Shown here: one piece after another, positions 34,112 through 41,703 of the stretch | Layout: each line of letters opens with the position of its first letter | Numbering within the stretch: the first letter of the stretch is position 1 | Origin: Bog-756 sp963828385 | Lineage (GTDB): Bacteria > Actinomycetota > Acidimicrobiia > Acidimicrobiales > RAAP-2 | Length of the DNA stretch: 64,000 nucleotides | Reading direction: 5' to 3' | Assembly: GCA_963828385.1 (NCBI GenBank) | Contig: CAWHEF010000002.1 | Span: 1,488,001-1,552,000, forward strand | Position numbers and translations under genes: made by a program | Notes under the pieces: generated by a model | Database searches by the model: none | What the model was told of the DNA's origin: nothing | The model's input: only the letters and a program-made list of their open reading frames with translations

Positions 34112-34793
34112 CTACGCGTGGCCCCCGACGGCCTGAAGGAGCTCCGGTCCATCGTTGCGGACGTTCCCCACTCCCGTTGTCCACGGGTCGGTGGACGAGT
34201 GTCCCGGCGCGCGTCGGTCGCAGCAGGGGCTCGAGCTCGTCCCGATCGGTGACGTCCGGATCGAGCCAGTGGTCCCAGGCCTCGCGCTCGAGCACGACAG
34301 GCTGGCGGTCGTGGATGGGCATGTCCGGCCCGCCGGCACAGGTGATGATGGTGGCGCTCTGCAGCACGCTTCCATCCGCTCCACGCCACCAGGCGCGGAG
34401 CCCGGCCATGACTACGGGCTCGCCGTCGGACCGGGTGAAGACGTAGGGCTGCTTCGACGTGCCCGCTTTCCACTCGTAGAAGCCGTCAACCGGGACGAGG
34501 ATCCGCGACCCCCGGAACGACGAGCGGTACATGGGTTTCGTCGCCACGGTCTCGGCCCGGGCGTTGAACGCGGAGGTGACGGCCCCCGGGTCCTTCGCCC
34601 CCGTCGGGACGAGGCCCCACCGGTAGAGGGCGAGGGCTCGATCGCCGCCGCTGTCGGCCACCCCCAGGATGGGTCGGGTGGGCGCCACGTTCCAAGAAGG
34701 GTGCCACTCCTCGAACCCGTCGACGGCCAGACGGGCACCGAGGATTCGAGCCACCCGGTCGGGCTCCGTGTAGAGGGCGATGCGGCCGCACAT
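34112..34793 (-). pseudogene. SRAP-domain (YedK/HMCES) abasic-site protein, frameshifted at the C-terminus
   Basis: SRAP proteins crosslink to abasic sites in single-stranded DNA through Cys2. The N-terminus MCGRIALYTEPDRV gives the catalytic Cys2. Also visible are WNVAPTRPILGV, FNARAETVATKPMYRSSF, VPVDGFYEWKAG with the conserved Glu, and IHDRQPVVLE with the conserved His. The original frame runs on past the family end as Gly/Arg-rich sequence. The expected ending GVGNVRNDGPELLQAVGGHA is present in the next frame, stopping at 34112. One extra T near 34177 (plus strand) accounts for this. All known active residues precede the break. Confidence 0.85.
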
Positions 34794-34914
34794 ATCCCGA
34801 CTCTAGGGTGCGAGCGCTGGGCCGGATCGCTCCCTCCGCAGGCGCTCGGCACGGGCTGCCTTCCGGTGGGCGCTGGGCGCCGTCTGCGGGCGACGTCGAC
34901 CGGGCGCCGGCCGG

Positions 34915-36657
34915 TCAGCCGGGAAGTCCCCACCTCCATACCTCGGTCGACGAGATGCTGACAGCATCGGGGGAAGGGGTGAACGCCTGGACGATCCATC
35001 GCTGGCCCCGTCCCGGAGACCCCATTCTCGTGACGGGATAGAGCGTCACGACCGTCTGTTGATGGGGACCGAGCACCACCGGGCGGTTGCCGGCGGTATT
35101 CCAGAAGGCGCCCGGATGGCTGTTGCCGAGGTCGACCATGAAGTGGGGCTGCACCGTTGCTGCGGTGTCGTTTGCGACCGAGAGTGTGACCGAGTCGAAG
35201 GCGATCCCGCCGTCCGAATGGCGCACGCTGAGCACGTCGACGCTGAGCGGTGGCAGGAGGAAGGCGATCGCCGAGACGACACCGGTGGCGGCGGCCACAC
35301 TTGCGGCAGCCAGCCCGAAACCGAAGCGTGTACGACCGGAGCCGACGTGCAGCGTGCTCTGCGGCGCGGGCAGGACAGCGACGGCGGCGACGATGGCGAC
35401 GGGTGCCAGGTCCAACAGGTAGGTCGACAGACTCCGAGGTGCCACGAAGAAGGAGACGGGCAGGATGAACAGCCAGCTTCGCTTGAGCGCCGGATACCAG
35501 CCGACGAACACAATCCAGAGACCCACCACGACCAGCAGGCCCGCCACCGACAGCGGGGGGAGCCAGACCCCGCTACCCGGGCCGTGCAGTCCGAGGGAAA
35601 CGAGTCCCTGTCCGTCGGCCACCAGCGGTTTGGCGAAGGGGAGCGTGATGCCGCTGAGCCACGAGCGCGGGCCCCAGACCACGAAGGGGAGGTTGACGGC
35701 GGCGAAGGCAGCCGCCACCACGCCGAGGTAGGAAGCCGCCACCCGCACCGGACGGCGGTCTGCCGCCCGTGCCTCGATGAACACACCGGTGACGAGGAAG
35801 GGGACGCAGAACCAGGGCGTCTGCTTTATCGAACAGGCGAGCCCGAGAGCGATGGGACCGAGCCACCGAACGACGCTGCTTCGTCGGTCGGCACCGAATC
35901 GGTCCCACTGCCACACGGCAACCACGAGAAAGGGGAGGAACGCAGCGTCGGTGCCGCCGTTGGCGAAGACGTTGGCGAACGTCGCCACGATGAGCAGCAG
36001 CGGACCGACCCATCGGCAGTAGCCCGGCACGAGGAAGAAGACGAGGACGGCAGTCGCCAACCACGCCACCAAGTCGAGCCAGTCGACGATCTCGTGGTGG
36101 AAGCCGAGGAGGACGGCGGGCATCTGGAGCAGGAACGATCCGGCCGGGTACGAGAGATGGTTGACGTACCCCCCGTCCATCAGGTAGGTCCAGAAGTTGG
36201 ACGGTACCTGCAGCAGCCGGTCGGCCCCGTCCATGGCGGACGAGTAGGGGTCCACTCCCCGCTGGAGCAGATGGGCGGCCACCTGATTGAAGGCGGCGGA
36301 GTCGGTGGCGTAGTACTGACGGGCGTGGATGCCCACACCCTGTTGGGCGAGGGTCGCCAGCACCACGGATCCGAGAGCCGCTCCCTGCAACCACCAGCCC
36401 GAGACTCGCTCCACCCGCCACGTAGCCGCCGCCCCACCGAGACCGACGAGGACGAACAGAGGGGCCAGGAAGCTGCTCGGCGTCCACGACGTCCAGCCGC
36501 TCCACAGGTTGAGCCCGGCGATCAGCGTCCCCACCCAAACCACGGTCCAGGCGCACCGCTGCGCCCGTTCCAGCTTGTGTCCGACGGCCATGTCGTGTCG
36601 GGGCGCCTCGGTCGGACGCCTCGTCGGACGGCTCCTCAGCCGGGTCTCAGTGGACAT
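34915..36657 (-). CDS. Polytopic membrane protein, GT87-like
   Basis: A 580-residue membrane protein with about ten hydrophobic segments and a soluble C-terminal extracytoplasmic domain of about 110 residues (LSVDVLSVRHSDGGIAFDSV onward). The first large loop carries YYATDSAAFNQVAAHLLQRG and VDPYSSAMDGADR, the kind of acidic motif found in polyprenol-dependent mannosyltransferases of family GT87. LSYPAGSFLLQMPAVLLG follows. ATG 36657; the first 25 residues are Arg-rich and cytoplasmic. It is a third GT-C-like envelope protein in this window. Enzyme activity is inferred only from topology and loop motifs. Confidence 0.72.
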   Translation of the reverse strand: MSTETRLRSRPTRRPTEAPRHDMAVGHKLERAQRCAWTVVWVGTLIAGLNLWSGWTSWTPSSFLAPLFVLVGLGGAAATWRVERVSGWWLQGAALGSVVLATLAQQGVGIHARQYYATDSAAFNQVAAHLLQRGVDPYSSAMDGADRLLQVPSNFWTYLMDGGYVNHLSYPAGSFLLQMPAVLLGFHHEIVDWLDLVAWLATAVLVFFLVPGYCRWVGPLLLIVATFANVFANGGTDAAFLPFLVVAVWQWDRFGADRRSSVVRWLGPIALGLACSIKQTPWFCVPFLVTGVFIEARAADRRPVRVAASYLGVVAAAFAAVNLPFVVWGPRSWLSGITLPFAKPLVADGQGLVSLGLHGPGSGVWLPPLSVAGLLVVVGLWIVFVGWYPALKRSWLFILPVSFFVAPRSLSTYLLDLAPVAIVAAVAVLPAPQSTLHVGSGRTRFGFGLAAASVAAATGVVSAIAFLLPPLSVDVLSVRHSDGGIAFDSVTLSVANDTAATVQPHFMVDLGNSHPGAFWNTAGNRPVVLGPHQQTVVTLYPVTRMGSPGRGQRWIVQAFTPSPDAVSISSTEVWRWGLPG

Positions 36658-36887
36658 GCCCGGAGGCCTTCACCTTCAAGCCTCGGAGATCCGCCCGATG
36701 GGGTGCCGTCCGCGGGCTCGTTCGACTTCGACGGTGGCAGCCGGCCTACCCACGTATCTCCTCTCGGTCGACCCACCCGACGGAGGGCACCGACGAACAG
36801 AGTCGTCGCAGACGTTAGCCCGACCTCGTTCGTGGTCTGGGACCTCGAGGCCGGGGATCCTGCACCCGGATGCCCTACAGTCCTCTG

Positions 36888-37406
36888 ATGCCCATCTACC
36901 GCCTTGGTGACCGTGTCCCCGCCATCGCCCAGGACGCCTACATCCACCCCGAAGCCGTTGTTATCGGGGACGTCTCGATCGGCTCCGAGGGGTCCGTATG
37001 GCCAGGAGCGGTGCTGCGTGGCGACTACGGAACCATCACGGTCGGGGCCCGGACGTCCGTTCAGGACGGGACCGTCGTCCACGCCGGTCCCGGGTTCCCG
37101 ACCGTGATCGGGGACGGATGCGTGATCGGGCACGTCGCCCATCTCGAGGGGTGCGTTCTCGATGACGAATGCCTGGTTGGATCGGGCTCGGTCGTCCTCC
37201 ATCATGCCGTGGTCCGGACGGGAGCGACGGTCGGTGCCAACGCGGTGGTACCCAACCGAATGGAGGTGACGGCCGGCGATCTGGCCATCGGGGTCCCGGC
37301 AACCATCCGGCCGGGCCGATCGAGCATCGAGCTGATCCGGATCTCGTCCGCCGAGTACGTGGCCAATGCCCGGCGGTATCGGGCCGAGCTCGAGCACGTC
37401 GGCTGA
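36888..37406 (+). CDS. Gamma-class carbonic anhydrase-like hexapeptide protein
   Basis: Left-handed beta-helix protein of the gamma-carbonic anhydrase/PaaY family. Hexapeptide repeats run through most of the protein (AVVIGDVSIGSEGSVWPGAV, then LRGDYGTITVGARTSVQDGT). Histidines that could bind zinc at trimer interfaces are in GDGCVIGHVAHLEGC and VVLHHAVVRTG. ATG 36888 (PIYRLGDRVP) matches the family start; an ATG six codons earlier is also in frame. About 172 residues. Transcribed divergently from the GT87-like gene. Whether it hydrates CO2 is not certain; many members have other acyl-CoA-linked roles. Confidence 0.87.
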   Translation: MPIYRLGDRVPAIAQDAYIHPEAVVIGDVSIGSEGSVWPGAVLRGDYGTITVGARTSVQDGTVVHAGPGFPTVIGDGCVIGHVAHLEGCVLDDECLVGSGSVVLHHAVVRTGATVGANAVVPNRMEVTAGDLAIGVPATIRPGRSSIELIRISSAEYVANARRYRAELEHVG

Positions 37407-37464
37407 GCTTCCGGGAGCCGGCCCCATCCCTCACGTCGGCCGACCGGACAGCCAGTATTGAGAG

Positions 37465-38454
37465 GTGCGCGGAACGATCACGTCCGGTGCCACGAGCATC
37501 CCAGCTGATCGAGAGGGGATCGAGGCGGCACTGTCGGCCCACACGTTCTTCTGGCTCGACCTGGACGGGATCGACGACGAAGCCACGGATGTGCTGCTCA
37601 ACACGTTCTCCATCCATCCGCTCGCCGTCAAGGACGTCGAGCACTTCGGTCAACGACCGAAGGTGGACGAGTACGACGGATTCGTCCATATGGTCGTCCA
37701 CGGCGTTTCGGAGTCGGGAAGCCCGGTGGACGAAGGACCGACGGACGAGGTGCACTTCATCTTCGCCACGGACTACGCCATCACCATCCACCGAGGTAGC
37801 TGTGGGGCTCTTGACGACGCCCGCCAGCGGGTGGGGGAGCACCGGCAGTCCCAGTCGGTGCCGCCCCAGATCGACCTCATCTACCTGATCATCGACCGAT
37901 TGGTGGACAGCTTCTTCGACCCGCTCGAGAAGTTCGACAACCAGATCGACGATCTCGAAGACGCCATTCTCGTACGACCCACCGAGGCGCAGCTCGGCAC
38001 CCTCTTCTCTATGAAACGCTCGCTCATCGGGTTCCGAAGGGTCATCACCCCTCAGAGGGACATGTTCGGTGGGGTCGCCGCCGGCGTGACCGAGCTCCCC
38101 GGCATCACCGACGATGCGCTCCGCTACTTCCGTGACATCTACGACCATCTGATCCGGCTCAGCGACATCGTCGACGGCTACCGGGACCTCTTGAGTGGTG
38201 TGATGGACACCCATCTGTCGACCGTCTCCAACCGGTTGAACGTGGTCATGAAACAGTTGACCATCATCGCCACCGTCTTCCTGCCCCTGAGCTTCCTCAC
38301 CGGCTTCTTCGGGCAGAACTTCGGCTGGTTGGTGACGCGCCTTACCGGATTTTGGGCCTTTCTGATCCTGGCCGTCGGCCTCGAAGTCGTGGCCGCCGCC
38401 GCTCTGCTCTACATGTTCCGGCGGCGGGGCTGGCTCGGTGGGGATTCCACGTGA
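37465..38454 (+). CDS. corA: CorA-family divalent-metal transporter
   Basis: Mg2+/Co2+ channel of the CorA/ZntB superfamily, 329 residues. The N-terminal cytoplasmic alpha/beta domain includes FFWLDLDGIDDEATDVLL and HPLAVKDVEHFGQRPKVDEY. It is followed by the long stalk helix (QIDLIYLIIDRLVDSFFDPL onward). Two C-terminal membrane helices follow: TIIATVFLPLSFLTGFFG and WAFLILAVGLEVVAAAALLY. The pore signature is FGQN instead of GMN, seen in a subset of CorA relatives, so ion selectivity may differ. GTG 37465. It ends in a 19-bp tandem repeat. Confidence 0.9.
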   Translation: MRGTITSGATSIPADREGIEAALSAHTFFWLDLDGIDDEATDVLLNTFSIHPLAVKDVEHFGQRPKVDEYDGFVHMVVHGVSESGSPVDEGPTDEVHFIFATDYAITIHRGSCGALDDARQRVGEHRQSQSVPPQIDLIYLIIDRLVDSFFDPLEKFDNQIDDLEDAILVRPTEAQLGTLFSMKRSLIGFRRVITPQRDMFGGVAAGVTELPGITDDALRYFRDIYDHLIRLSDIVDGYRDLLSGVMDTHLSTVSNRLNVVMKQLTIIATVFLPLSFLTGFFGQNFGWLVTRLTGFWAFLILAVGLEVVAAAALLYMFRRRGWLGGDST

Positions 38455-38496
38455 GCGTCACCCCGTCACCTGAGCGTCACCCCGTCACCTGAGCGT
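38452..38496 (+). repeat. 19-bp tandem repeat at the corA stop codon
   Basis: TGAGCGTCACCCCGTCACC occurs twice head-to-tail (38452-38470, 38471-38489) and a third copy begins (TGAGCGT). The first copy contains the corA stop codon, so each unit carries an in-frame TGA. Probably replication slippage. Confidence 0.85.
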
Positions 38497-38534
38497 CCCT
38501 TCACGTTCAGGGAGGCTGCGTCTGGCGCGCCGCC

Positions 38535-39089
38535 TCAGGAGGTGATGATCGGAGAGCCCGCAGGGTTCACCACGTACCACCGCCCGCCTGCGTTGGTGAG
38601 CGCCTGCCCGGTGGCCCGTCCCGGAGACCGGTCAGGAGGCCAGAGATAGAGGGGCCAACCGCCGTAGGTGACCTGGACGGTCCCGTCGCTGCGGGGCGCG
38701 GTCCCGAGGAGACCCGCCTTGATTCCGGGACCGGCCTCAGGTGAGGTCACGTGGGACGGGAGCAGGAGAGGCGGCCACTGTACGGCGCAGATGTCGTAGC
38801 ACCGGGAAGGAGCGCCCCGCTGGTCGTTGGCGAACATATAAAGCGTCAGGCCCTGCCCGTTTACGAGTACCGACCCGAGACCGGCCACCGTGCCCGCCTT
38901 GACCTCGTAGGTCGCACCGTGCTGGACCGGGGCCTGCCCGCCGCCGTACGGGGTCTGAATGGCGGTACCCCCCGACGAGCACCCGGCCGCCATCACCGAC
39001 AATGCGGCCATGACCAACGCCAAGACGAGCGCCGACGGCCATCCGGTTCCTCGGCGGCGGTCGGGCCCGAAAGCGACACCCTGGCGCAT
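38535..39089 (-). CDS. Secreted lipoprotein, COG4315-like
   Basis: Predicted lipoprotein of 184 residues. The signal sequence is GWPSALVLALVMAALSVMAA with lipobox AAGC; Cys becomes the lipidated N-terminus. Two repeated strands of the family follow: GSVLVNGQGLTLYMFANDQ with a Cys pair nearby (CYDICAVQWPPLL), and VQVTYGGWPLYLWPPDRSPG. ATG 39089 overlaps the stop of the upstream DUF2889-like gene by 4 bp. The family is of unknown function, often encoded with redox or cytochrome genes. Location is the outer face of the membrane. Confidence 0.85.
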   Translation of the reverse strand: MRQGVAFGPDRRRGTGWPSALVLALVMAALSVMAAGCSSGGTAIQTPYGGGQAPVQHGATYEVKAGTVAGLGSVLVNGQGLTLYMFANDQRGAPSRCYDICAVQWPPLLLPSHVTSPEAGPGIKAGLLGTAPRSDGTVQVTYGGWPLYLWPPDRSPGRATGQALTNAGGRWYVVNPAGSPIITS

Positions 39090-39436
39090 CACCCGCGCCC
39101 TTCCGCGCTGTTGACGTCGCGCACGGGGGGAGCGGGGTAGGGACCCGAGCCCGGCCTCCAACCGGCGGCCAGCTTCTGCTCGGCGATGCCCGAGCACTCG
39201 TGGTGAGGGAACGTCCCTATCTCGGCCCGGGCCGAGGTGATGGTGAGATCGTCCGGGCTGACGATCACCTCCAACTCCATGTCGTGCAGGACGGCCGGGC
39301 TGCGGCCTCCGTCGGCCCACGGGCGCTCGTCGCTGAGCCGACCGACGATACGCAGCGTTCCGCCGGTGTCGAACGCCTCGAACTCCAACGACCGTCGATG
39401 GAGGGGGAGCGCCGTCTCGTCGGAGGCGAGGGTCAT
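39089..39436 (-). CDS. DUF2889-like protein (short)
   Basis: A 115-residue protein whose first part resembles DUF2889: LPLHRRSLEFEAFDTGGTLR, then GRLSDERPWADGG and LHDMELEVIVSPDDLTITSA, then AEIGTFPHHECSGIA. Members are usually 180-200 residues and end with a GCTHL-type segment, so this copy looks truncated after the HHEC motif. ATG 39436; a longer in-frame start upstream is possible. Translationally coupled to the lipoprotein gene downstream. Function unknown. The truncation could be real or could reflect a base error. Confidence 0.6.
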   Translation of the reverse strand: MTLASDETALPLHRRSLEFEAFDTGGTLRIVGRLSDERPWADGGRSPAVLHDMELEVIVSPDDLTITSARAEIGTFPHHECSGIAEQKLAAGWRPGSGPYPAPPVRDVNSAEGRG

Positions 39437-39584
39437 CGTCCGATCATGGCCCGGCACCGGGCCGGCGCCAAATCCCCGTCCCTCTCGCCTCCGAACCCGG
39501 GCCACATCCACGTAATTACGATGATGTGCTACGGTGGCCGGGCAGTGACCGTCAGGTACTGCTTGAGGGTCAAGCTGTGATCGA

Positions 39585-39612
39585 GGTGGAGGGATTGCGG
39601 TGGAGGGATCGC
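39585..39612 (+). repeat. 14-bp tandem repeat duplicating the ribosome-binding region of merR
   Basis: GGTGGAGGGATTGC followed directly by GGTGGAGGGATCGC, ending 2 bp before the GTG start at 39614. Each unit carries GGAGGG, so the Shine-Dalgarno-like sequence is present twice, the second at normal spacing from the start. Confidence 0.75.
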
Positions 39613-39613
39613 G

Positions 39614-40180
39614 GTGACCGGCAGCAGGGCACGGACGACGGTCGGCGGGGGGCCTTCGCGCCCGGTCGCACCGGACAGCACGACCGGCGGCACTGACGAC
39701 GCGAACGGCGGGTTCCGCGGTCCGGTCGTGTGCGAGCTGGTCGGCATCACCTACCGGCAGCTCGACTACTGGGCCCGGACCGGGCTGTTACGGCCGTCCA
39801 TCACCGACGCCAAGGGGAGCGGGACCCAGCGGCGGTACTCCTACCGCGACGTGCTCGAGCTCAAAGTCATCAAGCGGCTGCTCGACGCGGGGCTCAAGCT
39901 ACGGCAGGCTCGGCAGGCCGTCGAGTGTCTCCGCGGCAACCTGGGTGGCGAGTTGGCCACGGCCCAGCTGGTGCTGGCCGGAAGCCGGTCGGTGCTGGCC
40001 CACTCCGACGGTGAGGTGGTCGACCTGCTGGCCGGCGGACAAGGGGTGTTCAACATCCTGCCGCTCGCCGGGCTCGTCTCCGAGCTCGAGGCCGCCGTGG
40101 TGGAGATGGCCGGCCCGCTACCGGCAGCGGGCGACTCCGAGCGTGGTGACGACGTGGTGGCCAGGGCCAGCGGCCATTGA
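39614..40180 (+). CDS. MerR-family transcriptional regulator
   Basis: DNA-binding regulator of 188 residues. After a 35-residue disordered leader, the MerR winged helix is visible: VCELVGITYRQLDYWARTG, then LLRPSITDAKGSGTQRRYSY and RDVLELKVIKRLLDAGLKLR. The effector part LRQARQAVECLRGNLGGELA is helical and lacks the Cys motifs of metal sensors. GTG 39614 is preceded by a duplicated Shine-Dalgarno block. Its stop overlaps the next gene by 4 bp. MerR genes of this kind, sometimes paired, occur near gcv genes in actinobacteria, but the target is unknown. Confidence 0.86.
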   Translation: MTGSRARTTVGGGPSRPVAPDSTTGGTDDANGGFRGPVVCELVGITYRQLDYWARTGLLRPSITDAKGSGTQRRYSYRDVLELKVIKRLLDAGLKLRQARQAVECLRGNLGGELATAQLVLAGSRSVLAHSDGEVVDLLAGGQGVFNILPLAGLVSELEAAVVEMAGPLPAAGDSERGDDVVARASGH

Positions 40181-40572
40181 CGACTTCCGACCGTCGGCAC
40201 CTGCCCGACGTCGACGCGATCGAGCGCTTCGCCCACCAATCCGAGAAACGGTTCGCGTGGATCCTCGACTTCTACGGGGTCCGCTGGGAGTACGAGCCGG
40301 TCGAGTTCGCCCTTGCCTGGGGCGCCGACGGGAGGCCCGCCGCCGGGTTCCGCCCCGACTTCTGGCTTCCCGACCCCGGGCTCTTCGTCGAGATGACGAC
40401 GCTCGACCAACGTCTCGTCACGAAGAAGAACCGCAAGGTGCGGCGCATGGCCGAGCTCTACCCGGACGTACGGGTCACGGTCCTGTACCAACGCGACATG
40501 CTCGCCCTCTTGGCCACCTACGGTCTGAGCGGAAACGGGTTGCCCTGGCGGGTCGGCTCCCGACCTGCGTGA
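40177..40572 (+). CDS. Small PD-(D/E)xK nuclease-like protein
   Basis: A 131-residue protein with a pattern resembling restriction-endonuclease-fold enzymes. An N-terminal helix FAHQSEKRFAWILDFYGVRW leads to YEPVEFALAWG. Then comes FRPDFWLPDPGLFVEMTTLD, where Asp and Glu could be metal ligands, and RLVTKKNRKVRRMAELYPDV with a Lys-rich helix. The exact catalytic Lys (E-x-K) is not clean, since MTT follows the Glu. TTG 40177 overlaps the MerR stop by 4 bp, and gcvT starts 26 bp downstream, so it sits inside a potential operon. Nuclease activity is a fold-level guess. Confidence 0.6.
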   Translation: MTTSDRRHLPDVDAIERFAHQSEKRFAWILDFYGVRWEYEPVEFALAWGADGRPAAGFRPDFWLPDPGLFVEMTTLDQRLVTKKNRKVRRMAELYPDVRVTVLYQRDMLALLATYGLSGNGLPWRVGSRPA

Positions 40573-40597
40573 CCCGACACACCGCTATCCTTGCGCG

Positions 40598-41689
40598 GTG
40601 AGCGACACGGCGACCGGAGCGTTGCGGCACTCGGGTCTCTTCGATGCCCACCGTCGGTCGCAAGCGAAGCTCATCCCGTTCGGGGGGTGGGAGATGCCGC
40701 TCGCCTACCCGTCGGGGACGGTCACCGAGCACCGGTCCTGCCGGCTGGACTCGGTCATCTTCGACGTGAGCCACCTCGGGACGGTCCGCATCGGCGGCGC
40801 CGACGCCTTCGACAGGATCCAGGCCACCCTGACCAACGATCTGGCCAAGGTCGGACCGGGCCGGGCCCAGTACACCCACCTGCTCGACGACTCCGACGGC
40901 TCGGTCGTCGACGACCTCATCGTCTGGTGGCGACCCGACGGCATCTTCGACGTGATGCCGAACGCGTCCAACACGGCGCGCGTGCTCGAGGCGCTGGGAG
41001 GCGAGGACGTCACCGACTCCCGGTGCATCATCGCCGTCCAGGGGCCGCGCGCCCGGACCCGTCTGGCCCCCGTGGCCGCAGACGCTGCCCACGTTCCGCG
41101 GTTCGGCGTGGCTTCCTTCGTCTGGGACGGGGTTCCCTGTCTCGTGGCCGGGACCGGCTACACCGGCGAGGACGGTGTGGAGATCGCGGTACCGGTGGAC
41201 GCCGCCGATGCGCTCTGGACGACCCTCGTCGACGCCGGGATCAGCCCGGCCGGGCTCGGCGCCCGCGACACGCTCCGACTGGAAGCGGCACTCCCGCTCC
41301 ACGGGCACGAGCTCGGTCCCGGGATCACGCCGCTCCAAGCCGGGCTCGGATGGGTCGTCGGGTGGGACAAGCCGGCCTTCAGGGGTCGGGCCGCCCTCGT
41401 CGCCGAGCGGGACAGACCCCGTCGTCGGCTGGTAGGAGTGGCCACCGACGGGAGGCAGCCGCCACGACACGGCAGTGCCGTCAGCGTCGACGGCACCAGT
41501 GTCGGCACGGTGACGAGCGGCAACTTCTCCCCGATGCTCGGCCACGGGGTCGCCCTCGCCCTGGTGGAGACGGCAGCCGAGATTCACGTATCGTCGCCGG
41601 TGGTGGTCGAACAGCGGGGCCGGTCCCTCGACGGCCACGTGGTGGAGACCCCATTCGTCCGCCCGGGCCAGTGGGCCACGACCAGCTGA
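40598..41689 (+). CDS. gcvT: Glycine cleavage system T protein (aminomethyltransferase)
   Basis: Transfers the methylene of glycine from lipoylated H protein to tetrahydrofolate, releasing ammonia. Family blocks are LFDAHRRSQAKLIPFGGWEM, VIFDVSHLGTVRIGG, and LTNDLAKVGPGRAQYTHLLD. Further blocks are VVDDLIVWW, then GTGYTGEDGVEIAVP and GLGARDTLRLEAALPLHGHE, with the conserved Asp and Arg that bind folate. GTG 40598, 363 residues. It precedes gcvPA and gcvPB with short gaps, forming a P-protein/T-protein operon. I found no gcvH gene in the window. Confidence 0.95.
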   Translation: MSDTATGALRHSGLFDAHRRSQAKLIPFGGWEMPLAYPSGTVTEHRSCRLDSVIFDVSHLGTVRIGGADAFDRIQATLTNDLAKVGPGRAQYTHLLDDSDGSVVDDLIVWWRPDGIFDVMPNASNTARVLEALGGEDVTDSRCIIAVQGPRARTRLAPVAADAAHVPRFGVASFVWDGVPCLVAGTGYTGEDGVEIAVPVDAADALWTTLVDAGISPAGLGARDTLRLEAALPLHGHELGPGITPLQAGLGWVVGWDKPAFRGRAALVAERDRPRRRLVGVATDGRQPPRHGSAVSVDGTSVGTVTSGNFSPMLGHGVALALVETAAEIHVSSPVVVEQRGRSLDGHVVETPFVRPGQWATTS

Positions 41690-41703
41690 GCGGAGGACCG
41701 TCC

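Noticed and set aside
40573..40597. Glycine riboswitch before gcvT
   Set aside because: Only 25 bp separate gcvT from the preceding gene; there is no room for the aptamer and none is seen upstream of merR.
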